This document shows, in pieces, positions 33,719 through 44,920 of a DNA stretch of 64,000 nucleotides. The notes beneath the pieces were generated by a model, which made no database searches, was not told the DNA's origin, and saw only the letters and a program-made list of their open reading frames with translations. Location: the NCBI GenBank assembly GCA_023055425.1, contig JALGPY010000009.1, positions 34,639,275 to 34,703,274 of the forward strand. The letters run 5' to 3'. The stretch comes from Linanthus parryae. Its lineage: Eukaryota; Streptophyta; Magnoliopsida; Ericales; Polemoniaceae. Made by a program: the position numbers and the translations under genes. Every line of letters begins with the position of its first letter. Positions within the stretch are counted from its first letter, which is position 1.

Positions 33719-33886
33719 TGGAACGTGCAATAAGAATTTTTGAAACAGAATGTGAAATACTGAGGGGCATTCGCCATAGGAACCTCACCAAGGTCATTAG
33801 CAGCTGTACGAACCTTGATTTCATGGCATTGGTTTTTGAGTACATGCCTAATGGAAGCCTTGACAAGTGGTTATATTCACACAACT
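33719..33886 (+). pseudogene. LRR receptor-like kinase fragment (56 codons) inside the 5' LTR
   Basis: The insert translates without stops as a kinase piece: ERAIRIFETECEILRGIRHR (alpha-C region with its Glu), NLTKVISSCTNLDF and ALVFEYMPNGSLDKWLYSHN (hinge, subdomain V). The wording is that of LRR-XII-type receptor kinases (EFR/Xa21-like group). The Lys of subdomain II and everything from the catalytic loop onward are missing, so it cannot act as a kinase. In the 3' LTR of the same element GAGAGATTTTGTGCCC reads straight through, so only the 5' LTR has it. No flanking duplication is visible. It shows exon capture or filler-DNA repair rather than a resident gene. Confidence 0.88.
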
Positions 33887-34144
33887 ATTTGTGCCCCAGT
33901 TTTCGTACCCTTTTCCATAGCTTGATTCCGTTGTGATCCCTCGTTGGGTGAATAACCCGGCGTCAGGTTGGTATTAGAGCAAGTTCGACTTGGGAGGAAG
34001 ATCATCATCAACGATGGTGCGTGGACTTCCTGGCGGCTGCGGGCAGGTTCCGGCTGAGGAAGCCCCCCAACAGAGACGTAACGTCCAAGACGTTATGATG
34101 ATAAAAGATCTGCAGAGGCAACAACGCTGCAGAGGCAGATTGAT

Positions 34145-34903
34145 GTGTTAGCCCAGCGCCTAGCATTGCGGGATTTGCAGCGACAAGTTGTGAAGTTAAC
34201 CCAACGCTTGGCAGCGCAGGATTGCAAAGATCGCAAGGTCTTTGATCGTTACTCGCAGCCCGCGTTGGAGATCCACTACAACGGCAATTCCGGTGGTTGG
34301 AGCGAGCGTTATGGAGGAGCGAGTTTGAAGAATGATCTCTCTTATTACTCAGGTACGGTACAACCTGATGAGTTCTTCAATTGTTTTCGTGAAGTTGATG
34401 AACTTGTTGGAGAGAAATTTGAAGATAATTCCTATGAAGATATCTTTTATGAGGGAAATTCATCTTCATGTAATTATGAGGTGGATTGGACTAAGCCTCC
34501 AGTTTATGACGATTATGGAGATGATGAGGAAGAGTTGATTGTGGAGGATGACAAGCATACTTCAGAAGTGTCGATTCGTTATAGGGTAATTTCATATTCA
34601 TCTCCAGTAATTTCTCAATCAATTATTTCTTATCAAGTTGAGGATGAATTGGTGGGAACTGAATTAGAAGAGTCCGTGATTTTTTTACTCAAGCCGCAAT
34701 CTTTTTATTGTGATGCGTTTATGGTCCCTCACATCTTTCAAGAGCCTATATTGAACTCGAGGATTAGTTCTATTGAAGAGGGGGTGACTGATGTAGGAGA
34801 ATATTGGAGAATTAATCAGTCGCATCCAGAAAAGCAGTTTCGGTCAAAGCGCAAAATTAGAGGCAGAATTGAAGATGTGAGATTTGGGTCGAACCATACA
34901 TAA
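34145..34903 (+). CDS. Gag-like ORF of the non-autonomous family D element (252 aa)
   Basis: The frame starts within LAQRLALRDLQRQVVKLTQR, which parallels the gag N-terminal coiled-coil of the family D element at 29700 (EDLQRQIAELTPRL). It goes on with an acidic middle (YDDYGDDEEELIVEDD) and runs 115 bp into the 3' LTR. The gag core and zinc knuckle are absent. ATG 34145 is only the first in frame; similar coding begins before it, near 34015 (VRGLPGGCGQ), in other frames, so the true N terminus is probably broken. If translated it would be a gag relic with an unrelated tail. Function unknown. Confidence 0.5.
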   Translation: MLAQRLALRDLQRQVVKLTQRLAAQDCKDRKVFDRYSQPALEIHYNGNSGGWSERYGGASLKNDLSYYSGTVQPDEFFNCFREVDELVGEKFEDNSYEDIFYEGNSSSCNYEVDWTKPPVYDDYGDDEEELIVEDDKHTSEVSIRYRVISYSSPVISQSIISYQVEDELVGTELEESVIFLLKPQSFYCDAFMVPHIFQEPILNSRISSIEEGVTDVGEYWRINQSHPEKQFRSKRKIRGRIEDVRFGSNHT

Positions 34904-35306
34904 TTCTGATCAGAAAGGACGTTCTAAAAATAACTCGTGATAAATCACGAGCACCGCCATGATTTGGTTAAAATCGGCCATTTAGGGGTCCAAATCAGCG
35001 TTTTTTCATTTTTAGTAATATTTATTTCGCTAATTAGGAGGTCAAATTAAACCCGATTTGGGTAAATCTTTTTGCTGAGTGTTTATTTTGTTTAGGAATT
35101 TAATTAAGGATTGTTTTTTGAGATTTTTGCTATTTTTGGCAAAATTATGTTTTTGAGCTATTTATACCCGGCTTGTGGGTAAATTTCAGCAGTTTTGATA
35201 TTATTTACTTATGAAATTCTAGAGAGATTTTGTGCCCTTGTTTTCGTACCCTTTTCCATAGCTTGATTCTTCTGTGATCCCTCATTGGGTGAATAACCCG
35301 GAGTCA

Positions 35307-37123
35307 GTCATCCACATACAAGACCAGAAATACTATAGAGCTCCCACTAACCTTCTTGTAAACACAAGACTCATCTTCGTTCTTGATGAAGCCAAACTCT
35401 TTGACTGCGTCGTCAAAACGTCGATTCCAGCTCCTAGAAGCTTGCTTTAATCCACAAATGGACCTTTGCAACTTACAGACTTTATTGGCATTTTCTGGAT
35501 CCTCAAAACCCTTCGGTTTTGTCATATACACATCCTCGAGAAGGTTCCGATAAATGAACGCTATTTTGACATCCATCTGCTAGATCTCATAGTCGTAGTA
35601 TGCTGCAATAGCAAGTAGGATTCGAATGGATTTAGTCATGGCGACTGGTGAAAAGGTCTCATCGTAGTCAATACCATGAATCTGTCTGTATGCTTTGGCT
35701 ACCAATCGCCCCTTATAGGCAACTACTGTGCCATCCATGTCGGTCTTCTTCTTGAAGACCCATTTTCACCCTATGGGCCGAGCCCCTTCGGGTGGTTCCA
35801 CCAAAGTCCATACTTTATTGGTGTACATGGAATCCATGTCGGTGTTCTTCTTGAAGACCCATTTGCACCCTATGGACCGAGCCCCTTCGGGAGGTTCCAC
35901 CAAAGTCCATACTTTGTTGGTGTACATGGAATCCATTTCGGATCTCATAGCTTCCATCCACTTCTTGGAGTCTAGGCTTTCCATGGCCTCCCCGTAAGTC
36001 GCAGGCTCATCATCCATCAGTGGTATGTCATCGGGCTCAGTCACGAGAAGTCCGTACCTCTCTGGCTCATGACGCACTCTTCCTGACCTACGGAGTTCCT
36101 GTGTTACCTGAACAGGTTCCTCCACAACAGTTTGCGGTTCCTGCTCTTGTTCCATCATTGGTTCAGTGATTTGTGGTTCTTGAATCTCTTCAATTTCTAC
36201 AGCCCTCCCACTTGCTTCTTTAGAGACAAATTCTCTTTCTAGAAACACGCCGGTCCGAGCAACAAATACTTTGTTCTCGGTGGGATTGTAGAAATAATAC
36301 CCTTTAGTTTCCTTAGGATATCCCACAAATTTACACTTATCCTCCTTGGGCCCGAGCTTGTCTATTTGTAAACTCTTTACATAGACATCGCAGCCCCAAA
36401 TCCTCATAAACGATACCATGGGACGCCTCCCAGTCCATATCTCATATGGTGTCTTCATGACTGATTTGGATGGAACACGATTAATGGTAAAAGCCACCGT
36501 CATTAGAGCATGTCCCCAAAATGATATCGGAAGATCTGTTTGAGACATCATAGATCGCACCATATCTAATAGTGTGCGATTCCTCCTCTCGGACACCCCA
36601 TTCCATTGTAGCGTTCCGGGTGGAGTGAGGTGGGATACTATCCCACACTCTCTAAGATACTCATCAAACTCTTGGCTTAAGTATTCTCCTCCACGATCCG
36701 ATCGTAGAGCCTTAATACTTTTACCAAGTTGCTTCTCTACTTCATTCTTAAAGTCTTTGAACAATTCCAAGGATTCGGATTTGGCCTTCATAAGGTACAC
36801 AAATCTATATCTACTGAAATCATCAGTAAATGTAATGAAGTAGGTGTAACCACCTCTGGCATGCGTGGGGAATGGCCCACATACATCAATATGTATGAGT
36901 GCCAATAACTCACTAGTACTCTCACCTTTATTGAAAGGGGACTTTGTCATTGTTCCTAATAAACAAGATTGGTATGTCTCATATGATTCCAAAACAAATG
37001 AGTCTAGAAGTCCATCCTTATGGAGTCTAGATATGTGTTTCTCATTTATATGGCCTAAACGACAGTACCATAGATATGTAGGATTTAAATCATTTGTTTT
37101 AATCCTTTTAGTATTTATGTTAT
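35307..37123 (-). pseudogene. Copia pol: GAG-pre-integrase, integrase and RT N-terminal part
   Basis: Continuing the minus-strand copia polyprotein. From 37123 down: YLWYCRLGHINEKHISRLHK (pre-integrase zinc part), integrase core with DVCGPFPTHARGGYTYFITF, SDRGGEYLSQEFDEYLRECG and WNGVSERRNRTLLDMVRS (D, D, E), then SFWGHALMTVAFTINRVPSK and the RT start with VDMK-like MDVKIAF, VCKLQRSICGLKQASRSWN and LYVDD at 35307-35325. Breaks: TGA at 35766-35768 within the duplicated linker and TAG near 35581-35583 where the family has Trp. A 33-codon tandem duplication is present at about 35733-35930. The first residues join the segment at 55594-55985, from which the Athila solo LTR has separated it. Confidence 0.93.
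35733..35930 (-). repeat. 99-bp in-frame tandem duplication in copia pol
   Basis: Two adjacent 99-bp units, offset exactly 99 bp, each encode MDSMYTNKVWTLVEPPEGAR plus GxKWVFKKxTD. They differ at several bases, and the lower-coordinate unit has TGA where the other has a Cys codon. Short ATGGATTCC-type homology at the junction suggests slippage or unequal exchange. Confidence 0.9.
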
Positions 37124-37992
37124 TGATGCGCAATTTAGCGTGCTATCCGCAAGTATACGAATCAAGTAATATAGAGAGTATTTTCAACTCGGATTATCGA
37201 TCCCACAGGGACTTTGCAGGTTTTTCTAGTAATCAGTTTTAACGAAAAGAGTGTAAAAAGGAGGAATATTTTGAGAGTTTGCTTACTAACTAAGTACTGA
37301 AAGTAAATAACTGAAACGTAAATCTTTTTGTGAGAATTTTCTGAATAATCATAAGGTTGTAAAACTAGGGTTTGAGATACTAGATCCCGGGATCCCCTAG
37401 GGTCTCAACATATTTTCGTTCTTTGTTTGACATGAAAACACACAGCAGTAATTTATCCGTGCCACGTACCAGTTGTGTAGTAACCTTTCAGATTCCACAC
37501 GCTATCACGATCCTGCAGACTTTCGGATTCCTGTTAAGCTGCCTAAGTCTGCAGTCTCGTTCTAAGTGTGCTAGGGTTTCTAACCTGTCCTGATGGCTCG
37601 GGTCAGATTCTCAAACAGTTGGTCAAACGTTTTGGTAGTCCTATCTCCCTTTCTCTGGTCGGTCTATCAGGGTAAGGTACTAAATTCTGTTTTTTCTTCC
37701 TAACCCTAGCAATTCTGGGTAGCTACTCCGATCGTGCATAAACAGTAAAATTCAAAGACAGAATAACTGATAAAAACTGCTGAATTAAGATAGTACGATC
37801 ATGAATTCATAGTCAAAACATAGACATAATCTCTGAAAACGAAACCCTAGGTTCACCAAGAACCTAGGTAAAAAGTTTAGCTACTGAAATCCATAACGTA
37901 AATAACAGAGTTTTTGAATAAAGAGAGAAGAAGAGCAAAGAGGTGTCTTGAATCTGGATTCGCGTTTCCGTGCTCTCCGGGGATGCTCCGAC

Positions 37993-40917
37993 TGTAACAC
38001 CCTGTAAATTTTTAGAGGGTTTAAAAGCAATATTTTAAAATTTTGGGATCAATGTGTGAATTTTGATATTTTTGTGTCAGCTGAAATCTAGGGAGTATGA
38101 TAATCAAGATGATAAGGTGATGATTTGTATCTAATCTCTAGTCAAGCGGTTAAAATATAATTTATAGGAAGAGCAATTACCTTTATCTACCCTAAACTTT
38201 ACAAAGACTATAAATAAACCCCTCATATGTGTCATATCCTCATAATAGCACATGCCACCACTTGACACCTCTCCAAATGAGGTGTAAGGTGTCAAGCCCC
38301 TAGAACCTCTGTACAACTTTTATAAACCATTCAAGAGATGATTCAAAGGGGAGTTTTTGGGGAAAAAGGCTCCAAAGAATTGGAGGAACTAATCTACCGT
38401 CCAAACATAGCAATCACTCTACACTCCAATACTCGTGCTGCTACCAAGAGTATCTCAGGTTATGGTCAGAAAAAGCCCTCGGTGAACTGGAGATTTCAAT
38501 GAGCAATAAGGGAGAAAACCGGGTAAGAAGTTGAAGAACCCTAATTCGGTTTCGATTGATTGCCTAATCTTAGAACAATTTCAGACAAATTAACAGTCGT
38601 TTACTGGGTTTTTTTTTTGAGGTCGAGGCGAGTCTATTTCCCTTTAATCAGAGCCAAACTCGTCGGAATTATAGAACTGCCAGTTTTGGGTTCGCTATTG
38701 TCACCGGTAAAAGCCATGGTTGCTTGCATTGATAAGTTTTTGTTTCCCCCGTTGAATCCAAATACTAAATTGCTCGTTGTGATACCTCTATATTCAGTTG
38801 GCATATTACATCATTGATTGATGCCCAGGTCGCGGTCAGATCACATCTTGATTCATTGGGAGTTGTTATTTTTTTATTGTTTTTTTAGGATGAACATAGC
38901 TTGTTCATATACATATAACACCCTATTTGAATTAGGGAATTGTGAGATTTTTGGACCTGGGTAACCTATACACCTAGGGCTATAACTTTCGTGTTGCTTT
39001 TCTCCTTTGAAATTCCTTGTAAGCAACCTGAAAATCGAGCTAAAGTCTCTGAAAACTGAAAACTGAGAAGTTCACCGGTAGTGTTCTTAGCTGTTTGGAG
39101 TGGTCAAATCCCAGACCTTATCTCTCATTACCTGTTTGATGAAAATAGTTGAAATTTGGATCAGGACATTCAAGTATAACAGCACTACAAGTACTATGTG
39201 GATCAAATGTTTGAATTCAGCTTTCAAATGCCCCAAATTCTCAATCAAAGAACCAACAAATTACAGCTACAAATGAAGCAGCAACATAGTGTGCTAAATT
39301 TGCACCCCATATAGTGGTCAATTCCTGATGAAAAGACCTGGCATTTGATGCTGGGCACTCTCCAATATCAATACTATGAGTTGCAAAGTTCAACTCTTGA
39401 ACTAAATCAATCATTTAGTCACCTTAAGAACATGGAGAAGTTGATGATATTAAGTTTATGGGTGCTTCATGGATTTTTGCAGAATCTAGGAACCGCCGTG
39501 ACTTGTTGGCGGTTGTGCACGAGTTGTTCCTTTCGGTTCTTGGGATTAATAGCAATATGTTTATGTTGAATTGTTGGTTTGAAATCACCTCTGACCCACC
39601 TGCTGTGATGAAAACTAATAAAAAGTATATACATATATATATATGTATATATATTGGACTAAGTTGTTTGCTTGGCAAGGTGCACTTTTTATCTCTCATT
39701 AACTTATGAGTATTACTACTCTGTTAATATGATTTGGTATATATGAGATAGCTAAGGCATTTCTTAAGCTCCTTATACTAAGTTGTTTGATTGAAATGTC
39801 TGTAGCAATATTGTGTGTGCTGTGTTGTATAGACATGTAAATAGAGGAGAAAATCATTAAGGAGGAAGATATAACAATAATCATAATAAATGAATTAAAC
39901 ATTAGAAACTGAAGCATCATCATCCCATAATTAAAGGGACTTATAAGTGGGAATAAATTATAGAGTATATGGACCACCAAGTGTGATAATCTTGAAGAAG
40001 GTATTACAGCTAGCTACTACATAAATCTGATGCAAAGCTGTTTTGATCCATTAACATGAAATCACATGAACTAAATTTATGAGGGTCCAATTACGCCATT
40101 TCTTATTCATATGGAAATACGAAAGAACTGATAAGAAAAGCACAACATGCTACAAAATGTTGAATAAATGGAAGCGCATAATTTACCACCTTGTGTATTT
40201 TAAATCATAAAGAGATCAAATATGTTGAAGAAATCTGGGAACGCAATCTACAAAGACTCATTCAAATTCTCATATTCTTAACTGACTATAAAGTTGACTA
40301 GATAAGAAAATTTCTTTATAATATTGTTTTTTTGATTTGACTGGTCAAATGATCTGAATGGCTAAAATGCCCTTCTGGAACGGTGTTCAAAATAACATTC
40401 TGTCTGCAAGGAGCAAGGTTAGCGAAGTTTGACTTTTCAGAAACCTAGTTTGACTGAGCTGTATATGAGGGGCAAACCAGTAATTTTACATTAACTTGAG
40501 TCAAACAATCTAATCGGAACTCATAACATGACATCATGCCTTCCTATCAGACTCACAATGTTTGGAGTCAGTCTGCATCCATCAGAGCTGAATTTGACTT
40601 GACTAAAAGTCAACTATAGGGTTTTTTATGGAGTTTTCCTAAACTGTAAGAACTTGAGTACAGTTAAGTAAAAAGTTTTAGTTTGCAATACTTAGTGTAT
40701 CAAGAGGGGTGAGGAATCATACTATCCTAATTATAGACTGACTAAGTATTATTATAAAGTTTTCAGTCTTTAGTTTATTTATTCTGTCTCGTAAACAGAA
40801 CCGTCCGTTAGGGTTAGACTCCTTGCTGAGGCCTTTCCATGCCTTAGCGGAGGACACTCCCATGAGTCTGGGGAATCTAAGTGCAATTTCTCCAGTACTG
40901 CTGGGTGGGGTGTTACA
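37993..40917 (+). repeat. Family A LTR 1 (2925 bp)
   Basis: Begins TGTAACACCC and ends GGTGTTACA. It has many private bases in its first half (for instance GTCAAGCGGTT near 38143 and CCCGTTGAATCC near 38749), but at several sites in the second half (GCTGGGCACTC, ACATGGAGAAG, CTATCAGAC) it agrees with LTR 4 against LTRs 2 and 3. Confidence 0.95.
39425..39640 (+). other. Coding-like segment in family A LTRs (also near 43430, 47430 and 52810)
   Basis: In all four LTRs one + frame reads KFMGASWIFAESRNRRDLL, VVHELFLSVLGINSNMF and WFEITSDPPAV without a stop. Composition is like a globular protein and differs from the LTR around it. It vaguely resembles the N-terminal part of MULE-type transposase proteins, but I cannot identify it. 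It may be a captured gene fragment fixed in the family or a chance ORF. Confidence 0.25.
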
Positions 40918-41993
40918 GATGGCATCAGAGCCAAGTTCCGTGAAGAGACATGATTGGAAACTTAAGAGGTGGCTAGTAGTTTCGAAACTGAAACTAGATA
41001 GGAAGCGAGACTATAGCTGAAACAGGATTTGTGGGTGAGTACACGGACAAGAATGTTATATGTGCATCTCTTGTCCAACTAGGCCGATGTGGTGGAACCT
41101 AAGGCAGAGGTTCATAGTTATTGTCGTGTATGACTATCAAATAAAAATTAAATAAAAATAAAAATAGAATGGAACTGAGAATGGACAGTGGATGTAGACA
41201 AGTGAAGTGTAGATGACATCGCTACCGGAATGATCCAGGACTCAAGGGAAAAGGTGACTTTAACATTGGTGTTGGCTGAGTTTTCTCATTAATAGCGGGA
41301 AAGTGGGCACATGTTACTGACCCAAAATTGGGAAGAGTGATTCCTTGGTATGATAATTGTCTTCGGACGTCTGGGCCGTGGCTACAGACATGAGTATTAT
41401 AATTGTCTTCGGACGTCTGGGTCGTGGCTACAGACATCAGTATCATAACTGTCTTCGGACGTCTGGGCCGTGGCTACAGACATGAGTATTATAATTGTCT
41501 TCGGACGTCTGGGCCGTGGCTACAGACATGAGTATTATAATTGTCTTCGGACATCTGGGCCGTGGCTACAGACATGAGTATTATAATTGTCTTCGGACGT
41601 CTGGGCTGTGGCTACAGACATGAGTATTATAATTGTCTTCGGACGTCTGGGCCGTGGCTACAGACATGAGTATTATAATTGTCTTCGGACGTCTGGGCTG
41701 TGGCTACAAACATGAGTATTATAATCGTCTTCGGACGCCTGGGCCTTGGCTACAAACATGTGTGTATCTGGATATGATCCAGATGAACTATTATCATGAT
41801 TACGAACCTGACGAATTGCTAACAGGAAGACAGAGAACATTAAAGACATGATGAAAATCCGAAAAAGTAAGTTGAGACTACGTCTGAAACCTGAAGTGCA
41901 AGTCAAGAAACTGGGAAAAGCAGGTAAGTGTCAGATGAACTAAATAATAGTACGAGATCTTCGAGGACGAAGATTCTTTTAAGGGGGGTAGAA
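40918..41993 (+). mobile_element. Family A internal region 1 (1076 bp): PBS, 46-bp minisatellite, PPT
   Basis: PBS TGGCATCAGAGCC at 40920-40932 lies 2 bases behind the LTR and has one mismatch to the Met-initiator site. A nine-unit minisatellite is at 41355-41768. The PPT CTTTTAAGGGGGGTAGAA ends at 41993. No ORF longer than about 75 codons has coding character. Confidence 0.92.
41355..41768 (+). repeat. 46-bp minisatellite, 9 units (array 1)
   Basis: Units read AATTGTCTTCGGACGTCTGG then GCCGTGGCTACAGACATGAG then TATTAT. Each holds GTC-TTCG-GAC (a UUCG tetraloop hairpin in RNA) and GTCTG...CAGAC arms. Unit 2 has CATCAGTATCAT and the last unit CATGTGTGTAT in every array. Confidence 0.95.
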
Positions 41994-44920
41994 TGTAACA
42001 CCCTGTAAATTTTTAGAGGGTTTAAAAGCAATATTTTAAAATTTTGGGATCAATGTGTGAATTTTGAGATTTTTGTGTCAGCTGAAATCTAGGGAGTATG
42101 ATAATCAAGATGATAAGGTGATGATTTGTATCTAATCTCTAGTCAAGGGGTTAAAATATAATTTATAGGAAGAGCAATTACCTTTATCTACCCTAAACTT
42201 GACAAAGACTATAAATAAACCTCTCATATGTGTCATATCCTCATAATAGCACATGCCACCACTTGACACCTCACCAAATGAGGTGTAAGGTGTCAAGCCC
42301 CTAGAACCCCTGTACAACTTTTATAAACCATTCAAGAGATGATTCAAAGGGGAGTTTTGGGGGAAAAAGGCTCCAGAGAATTGGAGGAACTAATCTACCG
42401 TCCAAACATAGCAATCACTCTACACTCCAATACTCGTGCTGCTACCAAGAGTATCTCAGGTTATGGTCAGAAAAAGCCCTCGGTGAACTGGAGATTTCAA
42501 TGAGCAATAAGGGAGAAAACCGGGTAAGAAGTTGAAGAACCCTAATTCGGTTTCGATTGATTGCTTAATCTTAGAACAATTTCAGATAAATTAACAATCG
42601 TTTACTGGGTTTTTTTTTGAGGTCGAGGCGAGTCTATTTCCCTTTAATCAGGGCCAAACTCGTCGGAATTATAGAACTGCCAGTTTTGGGTTCGCTATTG
42701 TCACCGGTAAAAGCCATGGTTGCTTGCATTGATAAGTTTTTGTTTCCCCCGTTAAATCCAAATACTAAATTGCTTGTTGTGATACCTCTATACTCAGTTG
42801 GCATATTACATCATTGATTGATGCCCAGGTCGCGGTCAGATCACATCTTGATTCATTGGGAGTTGTTATTTTTTTATTGTTTTTTTAGGATGAACATAGC
42901 TTGTTCATATACATATAACACCCTATTTGAATTAGGGAATTGTGAGATTTTTGGACCTGGGTAACCTATACACCTAGGGCTATAACTTTCGTGTTGATTT
43001 TCTCCTTTGAAATTCCTTGTAAGCAACCTGAAAAATCGAGCTAAAGTCTCTGAAAACTGAAAACTGAGAAGTTCACCGGTAGTGTTCTTAGCTGTTTGGA
43101 GTGGTCAAATCCCAGACCTTATCTCTCATTACCTGTTTGATGAAAATAGTTGAAATTTGGATCAGGACATTCAAGTATAACAGCACTACAAGTACTATGT
43201 GGATCAAATGTTTGAATTCAGCTTTCAAATGCCCCAAATTCTCAATCAAAGAACCAACAAATTACAGCTACAAATGAAGCAGCAACATAGTGTGCTAAAT
43301 TTGCACCCCATATAGTGGTCAATTCCTGATGAAAAGACCTGGCATTTGATGCTGGACACTCTCCAATATCAATACTATGAGTTGCAAAGTTCAACTCTTG
43401 AACTAAATCAATCATTTAGTCACCTTAAGAACATGGTGAAGTTGATGATATTAAGTTTATGGGTGCTTCATGGATTTTTGCAGAATCTAGGAACCGCCGT
43501 GACTTGTTGGCGGTTGTGCACGAGTTGTTCCTTTCGGTTCTTGGGATTAATAGCAATATGTTTATGTTGAATAGTTGGTTTGAAATCACCTCTGACCCAC
43601 CTGCTGTGATTAAAACTATTAAAAAGTATATAAATATATATATATATGTATATATATTGGACTAAGTTGTTTGCTTGGCAAGGTGCACTTGGTATCTCTC
43701 ATTAACTTATGAGTATTACTACTCTGTTAATATGATTTGGTATATATGAGATAGCTAAGGCATTTCTTAAGCTCCTTATACTAAGTTGTTTGATTGAAAT
43801 GTCTGTAGCAATGTTGTGTGTGCTGTGTTGTATAGACATGTAAATAGAGGAGAAAATCATTAAGGAGGAAGATATAACAATAATCATAATAAATGAATTA
43901 AACATTAGAAACTGAAGCATCATCATCCCATAATTAAAGGGACTTATAAGTGGGAATAAATTATAGAGTATATGGACCACCAAGTGTGATAATCTTGAAG
44001 AAGGTATTACAGCTAGCTACTACATAAATCTGATGCAAAGCTGTTTTGATCCATTAACATGAAATCACATGAACTAAATTTATGAGGGTCCAATTACGCC
44101 ATTTCTTATTCATATGGAAATACGAAGGAACTGATAAGAAAAGCACAACATGCTACAAAATGTTGAATAAATGGAAGCGCATAATTTACCACCTTGTGTA
44201 TTTTAAATCATAAAGAGATCAAATATGTTGAAGAAATCTGGGAACGCAATCTACAAAGACTCATTCAAATTCTGATATTCTTAACTGACTATAAAGTTGA
44301 CTAGATAAGAAAATTTCTTTATAATATTGTTTTTTTGATTTGACTGGTCAAATGATCTGAATGGCTAAAATGCCCTTCTGGAACGGTGTTCAAAATAACA
44401 TTCTGTCTGCAAGGAGCAAGGTTAGCGAAGTTTGACTTTTCAGAAACCTAGTTTGACTGAGCTGTATATGAGGGGCAAACCAGTAATTTTACATTAACTT
44501 GAGTCAAACAATCTAATCGGAACTCATAACATGACATCATGCCTCCCTATAAGACTCACAATGTTTGGAGTCAGTCTGCATCCATCAGAGCTGAATTTGA
44601 CTTGACTAAAAGTCAACTATAGGGTTTTTTATGGAGTTTTACTAAACGTAAGAACTTGAGTACAGTTAAGTAAAAAGTTTTAGTTTGCAATACTTAGTGT
44701 ATCAAGAGGGGTGAGGAATCATACTATCCTAATTATAGACTGACTAAGTATTATTATAAAGTTTTCAGTCTTTAGTTTATTTATTCTGTCTCGTGAACAG
44801 AACCGTCCGTTAGGGTTAGACTCCTTGCTGAGGCCTTTCCATGCCTTAGCGGAGGACACTCCCATGAGTCTGGGGAATCTAAGTGCAATTTCTCCAGTAC
44901 TGCTGGGTGGGCGTTTTACA
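41994..44920 (+). repeat. Family A LTR 2 (2927 bp)
   Basis: Begins TGTAACACCC; the right end reads GCGTTTTACA, a changed form of GGTGTTACA. It shares second-half variants (GCTGGACACTC, ACATGGTGAAG, CTATAAGAC) with LTR 3. Confidence 0.95.

Larger units (their letters stand above)
33279..35306 (+). mobile_element. Non-autonomous family D gypsy element, 2028 bp, TSD GTCAT
   Basis: LTRs lie at 33279-33965 and 34789-35306, with PBS TTGGTATTAGAGC near 33968 and PPT GAAGAGGGGGTGAC just before 34789. GTCAT flanks it at 33274-33278 and 35307-35311. It has no pol and an internal region of only 823 bp. It lies opposite in strand to the host copia and splits its RT right after YVDD. The 5' LTR is longer by a 168-bp insert at 33719-33886. 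Confidence 0.95.

Noticed and set aside
33718..33936. Resident LRR receptor kinase gene
   Set aside because: Only 56 codons are present, bounded on both sides by LTR sequence that is continuous in the partner LTR.
38560..38817. Recurring small ORFs in family A LTRs (85, 66, 72, 93 and 61 aa)
   Set aside because: They recur only because the LTRs recur; starts and lengths change between copies and no motif is seen. One segment at 39425-39640 is kept as a low-confidence note.
41355..41768. CRISPR-like array (46-bp repeats)
   Set aside because: Units are directly adjacent with no unique spacers, in a plant retroelement. It is a minisatellite.
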